Of a stretch of 64,000 bases of DNA, positions 23,305-35,698 are shown piece by piece (the stretch's first letter is position 1; each line of letters opens with the position of its first letter). Location of the stretch: assembly GCF_026914265.1 (NCBI RefSeq), contig NC_069131.1:779501-843500 (forward strand). The letters run 5' to 3'. Below the pieces are notes generated by a model that saw only the letters and a list, made by a program, of their open reading frames with translations, searched no databases and was not told where the DNA came from. Both the position numbers and the translations under genes were made by a program. The stretch is from Mya arenaria (taxonomy: Eukaryota; Mollusca; Bivalvia; Myida; Myidae).

Positions 23305-23665
23305 GTAAAATGGTCCAGGCCGAAATGGTAACTTAGCCGAGATACTCCAGGTCGGAATATTACTGGCCGAAATGGTCCAGGTCGAAATGTTACTGGCCGA
23401 AATGGTCCATATCGAGGTGGTTCTGTCCGAAATGGTTACCTGTCCGAAATAGGCAAAATGGTAACTTGGCCGAAATGGTCCAGGTCGAAATGTTACTGGC
23501 CGAAATGGTACCTGCCGAACTGGAAACTTTGCCGAAATTGTACTGGCCAAACTGCTAACTTTGGCGAAATGGTACAGGCCAAACTGGAAACTTGACCGGA
23601 CAAACTGGTAACTTTGTCGGACAGGTACTGGCCAAACTGGTAACTTGGCCGAAAAGGTTCTTAAA
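23305..23665 (+). repeat. Degenerate GGCCGAAATGGT tandem repeat
   Basis: About twenty imperfect copies of a 16-18 bp motif around GGCCGAAATGGTAACT or its variants with AAACTGG. Open frames on both strands here are by-products of the repeat. Confidence 0.8.
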
Positions 23666-24242
23666 CTTTGGTCGAATATACCCGGATGAGTTTAACTCTT
23701 CTAAATATGTTCATATATTTTTCATAATATCATGTTCCTTTAGTACGTTTTCTACACAAGTAACTGATCATATTTAACGTTGATGGTGTATAGACTTGTC
23801 GCTTTCTGTGCGTCTATAACCAAATATATTGATACACGCAAAGTAATAGGATATTCATTGAATGCGCAAGGATGTAGAATATATCATATTTATCAGAACA
23901 CAAAATATGTTTACTTCAGCATCATAAGTGGGTTTTGTTGTATTACAATGACTTTTACGTCAGATTTATGGTATTAACTTCCTTGTCGTAACCTATAATT
24001 TCATAATTTGACATTGGTATGTTTATTTCGCATTAATTTGTATACAAAGAAGCACGTGCAGTGTCACTTATTTAATATATTTTTTAACCGTGAATGTGAT
24101 AAGTCAATAAGAATATATAATAAAAAAGGAATTTTAATGATTTATTTCGGCACCAATTGTCCTCAGTTGATATTAAATTTTAAATTCCGTTTTGTCACAC
24201 AAACATTTTAATTACTAGTATTCGTGTCTTCGAATTTTGGAT

Positions 24243-25358
24243 ATGGCCAGTGGAATAGACAGACACATCTCGTCGGAGGATTTGGACATAGATTTATACA
24301 AGACTGTAGTGAAAATCGGCTCTTGTTGTGTAAAGTCGGAAAAGGTTTCCCCACAAGAAAAAAGCAAGTTGGAGGAAGTATATCGAAAGGTACAGTTTAG
24401 TACTACATGTAGATAAATGAAGTGACGTTGTTTCATACTTTTATTTTTCGTTTCGCTTACGATTTTCATTTTGTATATATTCGAACAATATTAACCTGAT
24501 CCTATATGGTGAACGAGAGGGTCCGAGGGAAACAACAATACATTACAAACTTTAGATGATGATATATTGGCTGTGTTCAATACTGGCGTATGGTCTGGTT
24601 ATTAGATCTTGTTTTCTGGAATTCGCAAACCATTACTAGTTAACATGTTAGTGTTGTACAGTTAAAAAGGGTTATAGGTGGCAGTTCTGGGCACTTTCAA
24701 GCCTGTTTTTATTCTAAGGATATTTATCCTAAAAGGTAACGCGAATATTAACTAAATAGCTAGATAATTATCACGACAATTAAGTGGTTAACACGAAACA
24801 ATTCCCAAACGCTATCAGGTTATCTTACGGCAGTAATATGCCACCATATATTAAGCACTGAACCGTATGTTCACTTTCCAGGCACTGCACCATATTGAGA
24901 CCCTCCGTAGATGTTTGGAAGCTAAAATTGGCAAATTGCATTTAAGAGAGACTGCAGGCCGCAAAGGTACAATGAAAAAAGTAGTTCGTGTTTCAATTGA
25001 AGTAATATATTGATTTGTAAAAGCCGTGGTTTACACAGGGAAATGTAATAGTTACTTCATAAATGTATAAATGGCTGTTTTGTATTTTTCGTATACTATT
25101 CCGCTTAACTTTTCATATTAATGAGTTAGTTGTTTTTCAGATCATAAAGACAGCGGCATGGCATCTGAGGTACTTAGTATATTTTCTTAAAAAGAGTTCT
25201 TTGCTTTAGAAATGTACTATCTGTCAACGAGATCTTGAGTAATATATAGAAAGACTGGTGACAGACCGACCGACATAACTCTAGGCAATCACAATAGCAA
25301 GCACGGGTTAATTGAAGTTGCAATGTAGTACAACCTTTAATTTGACAACAAGAGTTGA

Positions 25359-25442
<84 letters not shown>

Positions 25443-26861
25443 AACTTATATTCACAACATACAATCCTAGTCTAAATGTACCATTGACCCACACACTGAC
25501 CCACACAATAGGTGTGACAGTGTGAAACTCTGTGTACATGCTTTTAGTAAGTGAAACGCCTCGAACTGTCCATTATGTCAGCGAAAAATAGCCTCGGCAA
25601 TGCGTGTCTCGGATAGTTCTTTCTTTGACATAATGGAAAGTTGTCGGCCTTTCAACCTTACTTTGTGATCAAATCAACCGACGACAGCATATTCAGACTG
25701 ACTTATGATTCATCACTTGGGTTCTACTCCCTTTAATCTTTCTCACAGGCAGTATATATGCGAACGGATACACAAACTGTTGGTTGGATAATACCTCGTG
25801 GACGCTTCTTATCAACCTTTTTCTCCGATATCAAAACGTGACAACTAAAGAAAAATAACTACAAAATTATTCTCCTTTAATCTAAAATATTTGAATGTTG
25901 ACACAAATTTGCCGCGATGTTGACAAAGTCAGATAAAAAATTATGTGTGTGATTACTTTGGTCAAAGGTATGTTTACATCATCAAAATAAGCATTTGAAT
26001 CTTGCCAACTGATGCTGCGATGTGGACAAAGTCCGATCAAATAATTAGTGTCTATAGTGGGTGAGACAAGGGTAATGCAGAGGTCCAGTAATCAAGTCCT
26101 GCTCTATAGCTTAACTCGTTTTATTTTTTTCTCCTTTTTCTACTTTTCTTTATTTAACGATTCAAACATTTATTTTATTTTCTTACGTTCATGCTGGTAT
26201 ATGTATTTTAAAATTTTCAGGAATGTATTAAAGTTGATATTTTCAATGGCGCAGCCAGCGGGCATTTACATCCATTGTTTATACAATCACACAACATTAA
26301 TGAAAGTGATTGTATGATTAATATGGTTTTCCACAATGATAACAATAACAACAATTTATTATTATTTTCCCTCTTTCTGAATCTCGTTTTAGCTCTGCCA
26401 CTTCTAGTTATTCGATTGTTCTACCAAGTTGACATAAACCTGACATTTATATTACTTCCGCTTAAATCTGACTCATTAAATGGTATTTACGTTTAAAATT
26501 TTCTTCAACAATGAAATTAACTTGTTACAGATATATTTTGGAAAAGTGAAGTAAACGCCATTATTATAAAAGATAACGGTTTAAAAAAGGTTGTTGGTAC
26601 TAATTTGATATTTTTCCAAATGCACATAAATTTGTCATCTAGACATTCATAAGCCATTGTGCAATGTGTTTAATTATATTTATGAACGGGTAATTTGAAA
26701 TTGATAAAAAAAACAAAAAAAAACACAAATGTTTGTTACATTTGCAGACATCCTTAGTGATCAGTCAACCTACTGACGATACTGCAGAAACTGGCTCCGG
26801 TCTCTGTGACAGTCATGTGCTGGCAACCAGCATGTCACGTGCAAGTCTTCCACTGGATTGA
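24243..26861 (+). CDS. Unrecognised small gene, paralogue 1 (four exons, 124 aa)
   Basis: Exons: 24243-24389 (49 codons, starts MASGIDRHISSEDLD), 24882-24966, 25141-25169 and 26748-26861. All junctions are AG/GT with phases 0, 1, 0, and the join keeps one frame to the stop. The same four exons with the same phases and similar lengths recur at 35699-42477, good evidence that this is a real family. The product looks soluble and charged, without signal peptide or membrane segment. The middle (LRRCLEAKIGKLHLRET) looks helical and the tail is Ser/Thr-rich, ending SHVLATSMSRASLPLD. I do not recognise the family. Intron 3 holds triplet microsatellites and the single-copy ancestor of the 31-bp minisatellite. 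Confidence 0.62.
25355..25440. repeat. (ACT)n-(AAT)n microsatellite
   Basis: About 16 ACT triplets followed directly by about 11 AAT triplets. Long Ser or Ile runs in translation come from this repeat and are not protein-coding. Confidence 0.95.
26452..26482 (+). repeat. Single-copy ancestor of the 31-bp minisatellite (paralogue 1)
   Basis: ACTTCCGCTTAAATCTGACT is followed by CATTAAA exactly once, and then by flank (TTTAAAATTTTCTTCAACAA) homologous to the sequence after the big minisatellites (2889, 8918, 15907). Paralogue 2 has one diverged copy at about 42053-42080. Confidence 0.8.
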
Positions 26862-27054
26862 CGGATTACTTTCAAAATGGCCGACACAAAAACACATTTT
26901 ATCTCCGAAAAAAAATAACGTTTATAAGCGTAGTTTAAAGCCTTTTATATTAGCTCCCAACCAACTCCAATGCCGCATAAATGCGGGATGGTGCACTGAA
27001 TCTAAAAAAATTTAATTATTCTGCTTAATTGCTTAAAAACAATTTACACATAAT

Positions 27055-27345
27055 AATAATTGCTTTCAACGTATTGTTAGGCACATTAACATCAATTTTG
27101 TTTTCAGGTAAACAGAGAACTGACGAAACAACAATATCCTGGGACACATGCAATAGTTAACAATATTACTTATACAAGAATATTTATTGTACATTACACA
27201 TAGTAATATTTGCTTTCAACTTATTGTTAGGCACATTACCATCAATTTTGTTTTCAGGTAAACAAATAACTGACTGAACAACAATATCCGGGGACACATG
27301 CAAGCAATAGTAAACATTATTACTTATACACGAATATTTATTGTA
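27055..27345 (+). repeat. Local tandem duplication of a 3' flank block, paralogue 1
   Basis: A block of about 145 bp beginning TATTGTTAGGCACATTA and including TTTTCAGGTAAACA occurs twice (about 27070 and 27220). It is single in the array units (near 4300) and in paralogue 2 (near 42690). The block may be a 3' UTR exon boundary (CAG/GTAAACA). Confidence 0.7.
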
Positions 27346-27429
27346 CATTCAGTTCTTTATTGTTTTAAAATCAAGTTCCATTCTAGTTGACCTATATCCA
27401 TAACAGTAAACTATTGTGCTGTTGTTCCA

Positions 27430-27755
27430 AATATATGCAAAAAGCTACAGAAACATGCTCATTAGCAAAAAGTTTAAACATAAACCCGGTTTAGTGGCAA
27501 TGGGCAAACGCCAAAGACATATAACACAAAATCACAAACAAGAAACATAGAACAGCACAAAACTCTACAAACAGCACAGTGCATAAATACTATATGTATA
27601 TATAAATAATTGGTATGTTTATCAAGAATTGTTAGGTACCGCCTTTGAACGGTCAGTAAAATGTAAATTTACCATGTTTGTGATTTTTTTGTTTTTGTGT
27701 GCTATGTCTTTGGGGTTTATGTTTAAACTTTTAAATAATGAGCTTTAATAAAAGT
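27430..27755. repeat. Foldback repeat in the paralogue 1 3' flank
   Basis: The left arm contains AGTTTAAACATAAACC and CCAAAGACATA...CACAAAC. The right arm contains the inverted forms GTTTGTGATTTTTTTG and TATGTCTTTGGGGTTTATG. It is absent from array units, so it was inserted. A related copy in the opposite orientation lies at about 41585-41765. Confidence 0.65.
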
Positions 27756-28218
27756 ATATGTTCTTTCTCCTGTTATACTTTTAGAATATATCTATTAGGT
27801 TTTGTTAAAAATAAACATGATTCTTATAGAATTTGAGAGAAAATTCTGAAGGATGTTTGTAGTGTATTCAGGAGTTCGGCATATAATGGCAAACTTCTCT
27901 GATCTTGGGGAAAATGGCATTACAACTTCCACCAACATTTCAAAATTTTGGAATTAATGAGGATCACATTTCAACATTTTGTGGGAATTATTATGATATT
28001 TTTGTTGGACTTAAATATTTCATGTGGATTAAATTCTGTGGACATATAAATACCAGGATCAGTGTAGCTATTTCTAGTCATTTAAGTTTTAGCATTATTA
28101 TTTTGAAATTATTTTTGTAAAACTCGTTGTAAATGTATTGTTCTGTTGTATTTTAAATATGTTGCTCGTTTATATTTCTCTGTTGCGTTTGGTCGTCATG
28201 ACAACATAATTCAATGTT

Positions 28219-28970
28219 GTTTATGGTGGAAATACTCATAAATGTTCCTCATGATCTGTGCGGTTCAGTTCATGTTCTAACAGTGTCGTGTAAAAAGTTC
28301 AAAAACCAACACTCTTTGCAGTAATTTGACAAATGTTTTCCTAACTGTTTTAGTACATACGGCCACTGCAGCATTTGTATGGTTGTCAATTTTTAAGGCA
28401 TATTGAAGAATGTTAAACGGAAATGTTTATGTAGCTAATCACACTTCTTCAAATTTATCAGCTGATAACTTTTATTGTTATAGTTTAGTCCATTACTGCA
28501 CCAAAACCTTATTATCCTTCAGCCTGATGCAGATTTTTTATATTTCAACGAACGATATTTGGATATCAAGAGAGTACAACTAAATTTCTTTAAAAAGTTG
28601 TATGTGTTAGGCAGCAATTATGCAATGGTACTGTTTATGGGCTAGACTCCCATACAGTTTCTTTAGGAAAATACGATTTTTCAAATACTGGTTTAAGGTC
28701 AAATATTATCCAGAGTCTCTTATGTATAACCTATTTGGTATGAAATTTGTAAAATGCTAGCATATACACACTTATATCGGAGTTAATTTGAAATAGTTGT
28801 TAAATGAACATGGATTTGTTTATTCATTTACCTGTGATAATGTTACGAATATACAGATAGAAGCTGTTGTTAGAAGGTTAAATAATACTTACTAACATCA
28901 ATGGTATACAAATGTTAGAAATGCAGACAGGCTACAGTGTTATGTCAATTTGAAACAAGATATTGCAATT
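28219..28970 (+). repeat. Paralogue 1 counterpart of the start of the 6-kb unit
   Basis: Aligns with 1-731 and 17964-18694 (for example GGAAATACTCATAAATGTTC and GATAACTTTTATTGTTATA) at clearly lower identity than the array units share among themselves. It runs without a break into the sequence found after the 3-kb element at 21697, so it represents the empty site for that element. Confidence 0.75.
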
Positions 28971-29157
28971 GAAAAATATTTATATTTTATTAATAGCAAT
29001 AAGTTAAGCCGATATTGTAGAGGGGAGATATAGGGATATAAAGCGAGAAAATAAATAAAAATGAATATCACTTTTTGATAGTGTGTCCTCATTATTGAGA
29101 GTTATGTACAAAATATATACCTGGGTTTTATATTTACTGCTCTATCATTATCATTGC

Positions 29158-29244
<87 letters not shown>

Positions 29245-29246
29245 TA

Positions 29247-29338
<92 letters not shown>

Positions 29339-29340
29339 TT
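29158..29340. repeat. (AAT)n/(ATT)n microsatellite with hairpin potential
   Basis: About 50 AAT triplets, slightly interrupted, then switch at about 29307 to ATT triplets. The switch creates a long perfect inverted repeat that could fold back. Confidence 0.95.
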
Positions 29341-30409
29341 ATTTATATTTTTTCCATTTAAATCGTAGATCTCATTAATGTTAATAATAAACATTCTTCT
29401 CTTTTTTGATCTCGGTGTTGTTATTGATTGTTTAAAAACTTCGCAAAACGTGGTAGTCAATCCGTTAAATATAGCATTACCAATTTGCTGTTTTGCAATG
29501 AAGAGACAAAAGATAAGTATCTTTCCAACAGCAGCTTCGATCAGTCGTTTTCCAAAGGGTTTGGATTATCGGGGCTCAGTGCTTGAGAGAGTAATTTAAA
29601 GCTACAATTGTTTTGTTCGTTTGAAATGAAAATTATTAGAAACAGTACACGTAATAAGACTTTCTGGCTATTCAGTAGGCAGTTCCAATTGATACCTAAA
29701 AGGTATATGGTATTAGTCGATTTACTTGGTGTGTGACTATAGATGATTCGCTTGATTTTGAACTCGTTTGATATATTGGGTTATGAAGAAGTAAAAGTCA
29801 CGATTAACCACTTCTTCAAGTTGACACCTAAAGTATATTTGCAAAAAGTAGTAAGGCTTTACCAAATTAGATTTACCGTATCTTTTTTCGAACATAATGT
29901 TAAAACAAACAATACTTTTTTAACCGACCGCTTCTATATTTCACCTTAAATTTGAAAAACGATTCCAATGAAGACGCACTACTTAAAATACCTATATGCC
30001 AACGTTTTCCCCGCTCTGCTGCAAAGCAATGATGCATCAAATCACGCTGTTGGTAAATGATCAATTTGCCTAATTATTTTTACCTAACCAGCTCGCTCGT
30101 TTATCTTTTTTGTCGAAATTCCGTAGAACAAATAATTTGAATTGGTGTGGCATTCACGCCGCCCGAATGTTTCCCACTTCTAGTGCGTTTTTAATGTGCA
30201 ACACAATTCTCTCTTGGTGAATATGGTATGCTTGGATTAACCCTGAAGCTTTAGGCAGGCATAAACTGTTGTTCAGATGAACAAATCATTTTTCTGATAA
30301 ACGGCATACCGTTATCATCTCTTCCGGTCAAGCAAAGCGTCCCACAATCAGGAGTGTTATGTTTTGATCATTGACAAGCTCCCCCATGACCTAGAATTAT
30401 TCCAGTATG

Positions 30410-31130
30410 GATAGGTCGTAATATATACATCTGTGAAAAACGTTTATCTGATGTATTTCATCTACCACTGAAGCCGACGTTGTACAAGCAACGTGAGCAT
30501 ATTTTAACTAGTTCGGCACACAACTTAATTTTTTTTTATTGTGCTTGCATCCATTGTACCATAAACATAAACATTTATTATTGTGACAGTATTTATATAT
30601 ATATAATATTTGGGGATGATAACATCTAACTCATTGGTATAATCAAATCAGAAGTTGTAAGTATTCAAAAATATTCATTAGTGATAAAACATTAAAATAT
30701 ATCCCTTTTTCCCTGTTTCTTTGACCGTTTAAAATGTCAGAAGCAGCTTCTCCATTCGTAAGCTACTGCAATAATCAATAACCTAAATTTAGCCTTGACA
30801 ATAGCAATGCCTTAACAAGGGCAATTTTTTCAAAGTTAATTAACCCGTTTCACCAGATTAAAAAAAAAAACTAATACAACTGGTAGGATTAGTAAAATCC
30901 ACCAGTCCCACCATTTTATGTCAATTTCTGTCTTTCCATTTTCTGATATAGTATTCCTTTCCTTTCAAAATTTTCTTGTGTATGTGGCTATTGTGAAAGG
31001 GGGCGAATCTTTCCGGCTTTGGGTAAAATATATCATTTACCATTTTCTTCCATGTTCAGAGACTTGTAATGATGGCCTTTTTCAAATAAAGGTTAGAAAA
31101 TAGGTTTTTTTCAGTATCATATTAAAAAGA
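30410..31130. other. AT-rich spacer, nothing recognised
   Basis: Follows the last block shared with locus 0. No conserved exon, repeat array or RNA gene is seen apart from short A/T runs and a tatatata stretch near 30597. Confidence 0.5.
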
Positions 31131-31149
31131 ACTTTCAGAATAATGGTAA

Positions 31150-31470
31150 AGAAAAACATTTTTGTCGAGTACGCCTGCGGTGAGCGAGATTATGGTGTCT
31201 TGTATGTGTGTTCGCCTGTCCGTCCGGACAGAGCCTTGAGCGGTCTGTATCTTGGTCATGCATTTTAGGAATTTAAAAAACAACGTTTCATGAAGGTTCC
31301 CCATTATTAGGCGGCGTTATTGACACAAGACACAGGTCTGTAACTTAAAGGTCAATGTCACGATAAGGTCAAAAGTTGAAATGAGTACTGAACCTGGCCC
31401 GGGCTGTATATTGACCATGCATTTTAGGATTTTCAAAACGTCAAGGTCAGGATTTGGTTAAAATTGTTGA
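31150..31470. repeat. Degenerate repeat with AAAGGTCAATGTC motifs
   Basis: Contains two diverged copies of a block including CTGTAT.TTG.YCATGCATTTTAGGA (near 31244 and 31404), plus AAAGGTCAATGTCACGA. It resembles the abundant AAGGTCA-bearing degenerate repeats of bivalve genomes (family resemblance, not searched). Confidence 0.5.
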
Positions 31471-31934
31471 GACAGCGGTGAATTTGAAATAATGAAGTGT
31501 ACCTCTACTTTATTGGTTGATACACCTCTTTATTCAGAATCTCACGTCTTAATATTTTAAGGTGCACCTCTAAATTATATAAAGGTGCACCTCATAAAAC
31601 CTTTTGTTGAACTGGTGCAATTGCATGGACGAGCATTAGGTCTGTGTAAAATACTCTTTCAAATGGATCGACATTTCATATGTTGGCGTCTAATTTAAAA
31701 ACATATTGTACAGACAGAAGCTTACAACCAAAGACTATACATTTTACTGCATCGACATAGAATATTTTGCTGTGTTAGGTTTGGGATATTTAGTCCAAAG
31801 TGCTATTTGATTGATATTGATGAATTACTCTTTGTGCATTTTACATACTGGGTACTCAAGATGGAGAACTTGGTAAAACATATTCATGTTAATCGATGCA
31901 CAACAATCTTGCTCATAAATGTTCGTGTTTTCAG

Positions 31935-32111
31935 ACGGTGAGGTTATCTGTTCCCAACCACACAACAAATAACCCCAGTTGGGCACACGGGGAGTGCGAC
32001 CACGCCCCAGTCGGAGAAGGGAAAGGCAACAAAAGATTGGTTGAAGCCTGGGAGCAAGTTAATGAAACTGGAAAGAGCGCTTATGGAAAAGAGGCTTTTG
32101 CGGACATTTAA
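31935..32111 (+). CDS. Possible orphan last exon (58 codons)
   Basis: A tttcag acceptor is followed by an open frame of 58 codons to TAA, phase 0. It is richer in GC and in polar residues than its surroundings: TVRLSVPNHTTNNPSW at the start, EAWEQVNETGKSAYGKE near the end. Phase 0 and a first Thr match the terminal exon of the small gene family, so it could be a further alternative last exon of paralogue 1 (exons 1-3 lie 7 kb upstream), or part of an unseen gene. Not recognised. Confidence 0.35.
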   Translation, partial: TVRLSVPNHTTNNPSWAHGECDHAPVGEGKGNKRLVEAWEQVNETGKSAYGKEAFADI

Positions 32112-33640
32112 TAACTATATCACATGCCAGTATGTTTATTCAACTGATACTTAAGATAAGTTTTTATCAGTTGATTAGAGCTGATGTTTTGTTTTTTTAA
32201 ACAGTACAATGCAGGATATTAAGTTCGAATCTGAACAACATGAACTTATCTTAATATGTTACTTTTGTTGTTTTGATAGTAAAATCATTAGTTACACGAC
32301 TTACAATGTACATTTGACAACAGTCAAACTGTGTTCGTATTTGTAGTAAATTTGTTTTTGACAAAACTGTAGATGGGCTCCAAGTTATATCTATTTCCAT
32401 TTCGCAAAATCCGCAGGACAACGTCAGAATTGGAAACATTCAAAAATCACATCTTGGTGTGATTGAAATTTTAAATACAATTGTGAAATTCTCCATGTTG
32501 TACAAGTCAATAGAAACATTTGATTTAATCATGATTGCATTTACTTTCGTTGTTGTTTTGTTTCTGGCTAATGTGACGGCATTGTGGTGTTTTGTATGCT
32601 ATCGTTGTGTGCCTAATGGCACTGTTGGATGTTTGCTGTCGAATATAGTTGCAAACATAGGAATGTATTTACCTAACACACACGTTTGGACTGAGTTCTG
32701 TTCATCTTCATTTGTGTACATTATTATGAACTATTTTTCCATTAAAATAGCTCTTAGAGTCCTTAAATTCTTGTAATTTATCAATCGAATATTACATACT
32801 ATATGTAGTGTTTGATATTCAGTCCCCTCCAATAGGATTGTTGGACCAATTAATATTTAAAATAATTCTTAACGAAACGCACTTTCTTTAATCGATGTTA
32901 TCTTCAGAGCAGTGGTACTCTGGTGAATGATTATACCATTATGGTATTCTTGATATTTATTAGGCCATCTTGGTCCGTTTAAATTACAACTTAGAATATA
33001 TTTTCAGGACAATCCCTCGTATTAAAATGTTATGCCAACTATATTGAATTATATCAATATATACATGTATATGCATGTTGTGAAATACATAAATAACGAA
33101 ATCAAGCAATTTAAAACACTTTCAACTCATTTCAAAATTTGTGGTAGTGGTAATTGACTGTGTTACTAAATACAGTAAAGCTACAGAGCTTCCAATACTT
33201 TGTTTTAAAATTATCCACTAAACAGTAACTGCAGATTGCCATGAAACATTTTATCAAGTCCAAAGCTAGTAATGCTTTAATACGGGCGTGATTCTCCAAA
33301 ACAACTTGCACTGATCCTTTTTTTATTCAACTATGGGGAAGTTAACTATGAGATAAATGTCCAAATCATGTTTCGATACACTTGACATTATTCAAACATC
33401 TTATTACCAACACAAAACTTTACAATGACAATGGATGATTTCGAGATGTAATGTGTTCTTATTTGTTTCGTTCGGCTTCACGCTAAAAGTTTTAAAAAAG
33501 TATTTGAGGCGCTCAGATACCCCTCTCAAACGGTTCATGGCAGGCTCAGGGGTACAGGTATTTTCACAATTCACAGACAACTTTCCTACATGAAACAGCA
33601 ATAGGGGGCGAATGGGTAAAGAAATAATTGTATTACCAAT
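32112..33640. other. Spacer without supported features
   Basis: AT-rich. An open frame at 32459-32776 is hydrophobic and cysteine-rich in one stretch but has no homologue, start context or splice structure that supports it. I see no RNA gene or clear repeat. Confidence 0.4.
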
Positions 33641-33646
33641 CGCTAT

Positions 33647-33725
33647 GGAAGCTACGTGATCGGGATTGAACCTGCGTGCCCAGGCTTGAAAGGCAAGAGC
33701 GTTACCGCTTGAAGGAAATGCCGCA
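33647..33725 (-). mobile_element. tRNA-like SINE head, minus strand
   Basis: On the minus strand AAGCGGTAACGCTCTTGCC (A-box region) is followed about 35 bp later by GGTTCAATCCC (B box). The spacing fits a tRNA-derived promoter. No intact acceptor stem is seen, so a SINE remnant is likelier than a functional tRNA. Confidence 0.5.
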
Positions 33726-33729
33726 TATG

Positions 33730-34930
33730 AAATTATATTCCCTGATAATACTGAACATGATGGTATTCATTTTAGTCATATCTGTAGTTATAGTTCATTC
33801 GTTCATTTCACACGTAAGAAATCGTGAAAATTATTTCAAGAATTTGTAATTATAAAATAATTAACCTTATAAATCGGTAAAAAATCATGGTTCATTTACC
33901 ACACAATGCATTTTCCATGATGCATCTAAATTGAAGGGCGACGACTTATTATAAGTTAACGAGTAAAGGTGCCCTGGCCATCGTCACCACCGAACAAGAT
34001 TATTGGCTATGGTTCCATGTCAGGTATTGGTCATATTTAGTACACTGCACATAGAGTGTGCAGAGGGCAACAATCTACCATATGTTGGTTACAATGAGGT
34101 TGAAAGACAATTAGTACCGGGCTTCCAAATCTTTACCACAGTTTTTTTTCTGTATTAGTTGCACCTGAGACTTCTTTAGGACTTTTGCAAGAGTTCTGGC
34201 ATAAACGTGAATGTGCTCATTGTAACCAGCATATAGTAGATAATATCAAGAAAGTGCACAATATTTACAAATAGCTAAATTGCATAACCAATGGTATCTT
34301 AGCTTCAGGAGTATGGCCATTAGTGCAAAGCGGAAAGGACAAAACAAGGGTAGGGTAGCAGTGTTTAAGTATGCCTCTTCAATAAAGATTCCTTCAAGGC
34401 CCAATCATTCCACTGATGTGACAAGTTGTATAGATAAAAAAACGAACAATCAACAGTGCATTAACTCTTTTTGCATTAAATAGCTCAATTTTTTAAAAGA
34501 TAAGTCTTATGAAAATATTTCACGACAAAAAAAAAACAAGAAAAATATTACGCAAAGAGTGTTTTTATCAAGTTAATACCTGTTGTTCTTATTTCCAGGA
34601 ATACAAAAGCAGTAGCAATAGCAACAATAATAAAAACAATAGCAATGACACTTGCAAGGTGATACCGAGTCTTGTATCTGAATCTTTCTTGACACCGGAA
34701 ACATAGTTTCCATTTAGTTTACCATTTTCGATCATACAATATTTCAAAAATGTTTTTTGGTGTGACTCTCTCACAATCAAAACATCGTTTTCCATTGTCT
34801 TTTCTAGTAGCATGTATCCCTTTAAACATGCAAGTGCGAGTGGTGTTTTCTTTTCAATGCTACATATCTGGTTCCTATTCTCATCCGTGCTTGCATCAAA
34901 ATAAACATTTGCATTATTATTTGTTTATAT
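33730..34930. other. Spacer, nothing firm
   Basis: AT-rich with several short open frames on both strands that overlap and lack conservation. An AGC/AAC/AAT-rich microsatellite-like patch lies near 34610-34640. Confidence 0.4.
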
Positions 34931-34959
34931 TTTCAGTCGCATTTCTTCTCCAAAACCCT

Positions 34960-35300
34960 TCTCATTTAAGTTTTCTCAATCACAAGCTGTCTCACTATAT
35001 GCACACATCAACCGCCTTATTTAAATTAAAATCATCATCATTATTATTTGCCTCATCAACCATCTCATTGACCTTTAAACTATTATCAGCTGTCTCACTA
35101 GTTGTCCCTCTACCTTCTAATTTAATATAACTATCGTTACCTGTCCCACTTTCTGCCATATCAGCCATCGCATGGACAACTTTATTATGACTAGCTGTCT
35201 CACAGTTTGCAACATAAACCGTCGCACTGGCACCTTAATTATCATCAGCTGTCTTATTATTTGCAACATCAACCTCCTCAATAACAGCTAAACTATCTAC
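34960..35300. repeat. Degenerate 53-bp minisatellite
   Basis: Imperfect copies of a block around AGCTGTCTCACTATTTGCAA and CATCAACC occur near 34983, 35087, 35140, 35193 and 35247. The last four are spaced about 53 bp. Confidence 0.6.
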
Positions 35301-35698
35301 CCAATAAACAATTGTTCATAGATCCGTGGTATGTCGGAGGCCTGTTCAGACGATAATAAACTCAAAGGGCAATTGCGTACAATCAAAATTTATCAAGTAG
35401 ATAGGTATTTACTTCCTTCATTGTCCATGATATCTACATCCTCATCGTGATCCTAAGGCCCCATGTGTCATTATTGTATAAAAATGTTTAGGAAGTATGT
35501 TTGTATATAAAGAAAGTTAAGTATCGTTGTTTTGATTTAACAAAATGTCTATTAAAGAGTTAGCTATGCATACAAACTTTCGGTACCAATTTTAGTATCT
35601 ATTTCTTCCTAAGATGAGATTAGATATTAAAATTCGTTGTGTCTCATAAAAGTTTAAATTACATGTGTACGGGATTCAACTTTTGAATTGCGAATATC

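Noticed and set aside
25174-25539. Poly-Ser/poly-Ile frame over the triplet microsatellite
   Set aside because: Translation of (ACT)n and (AAT)n; no coding support. The same applies to the poly-Ile frame at 29134-29460.
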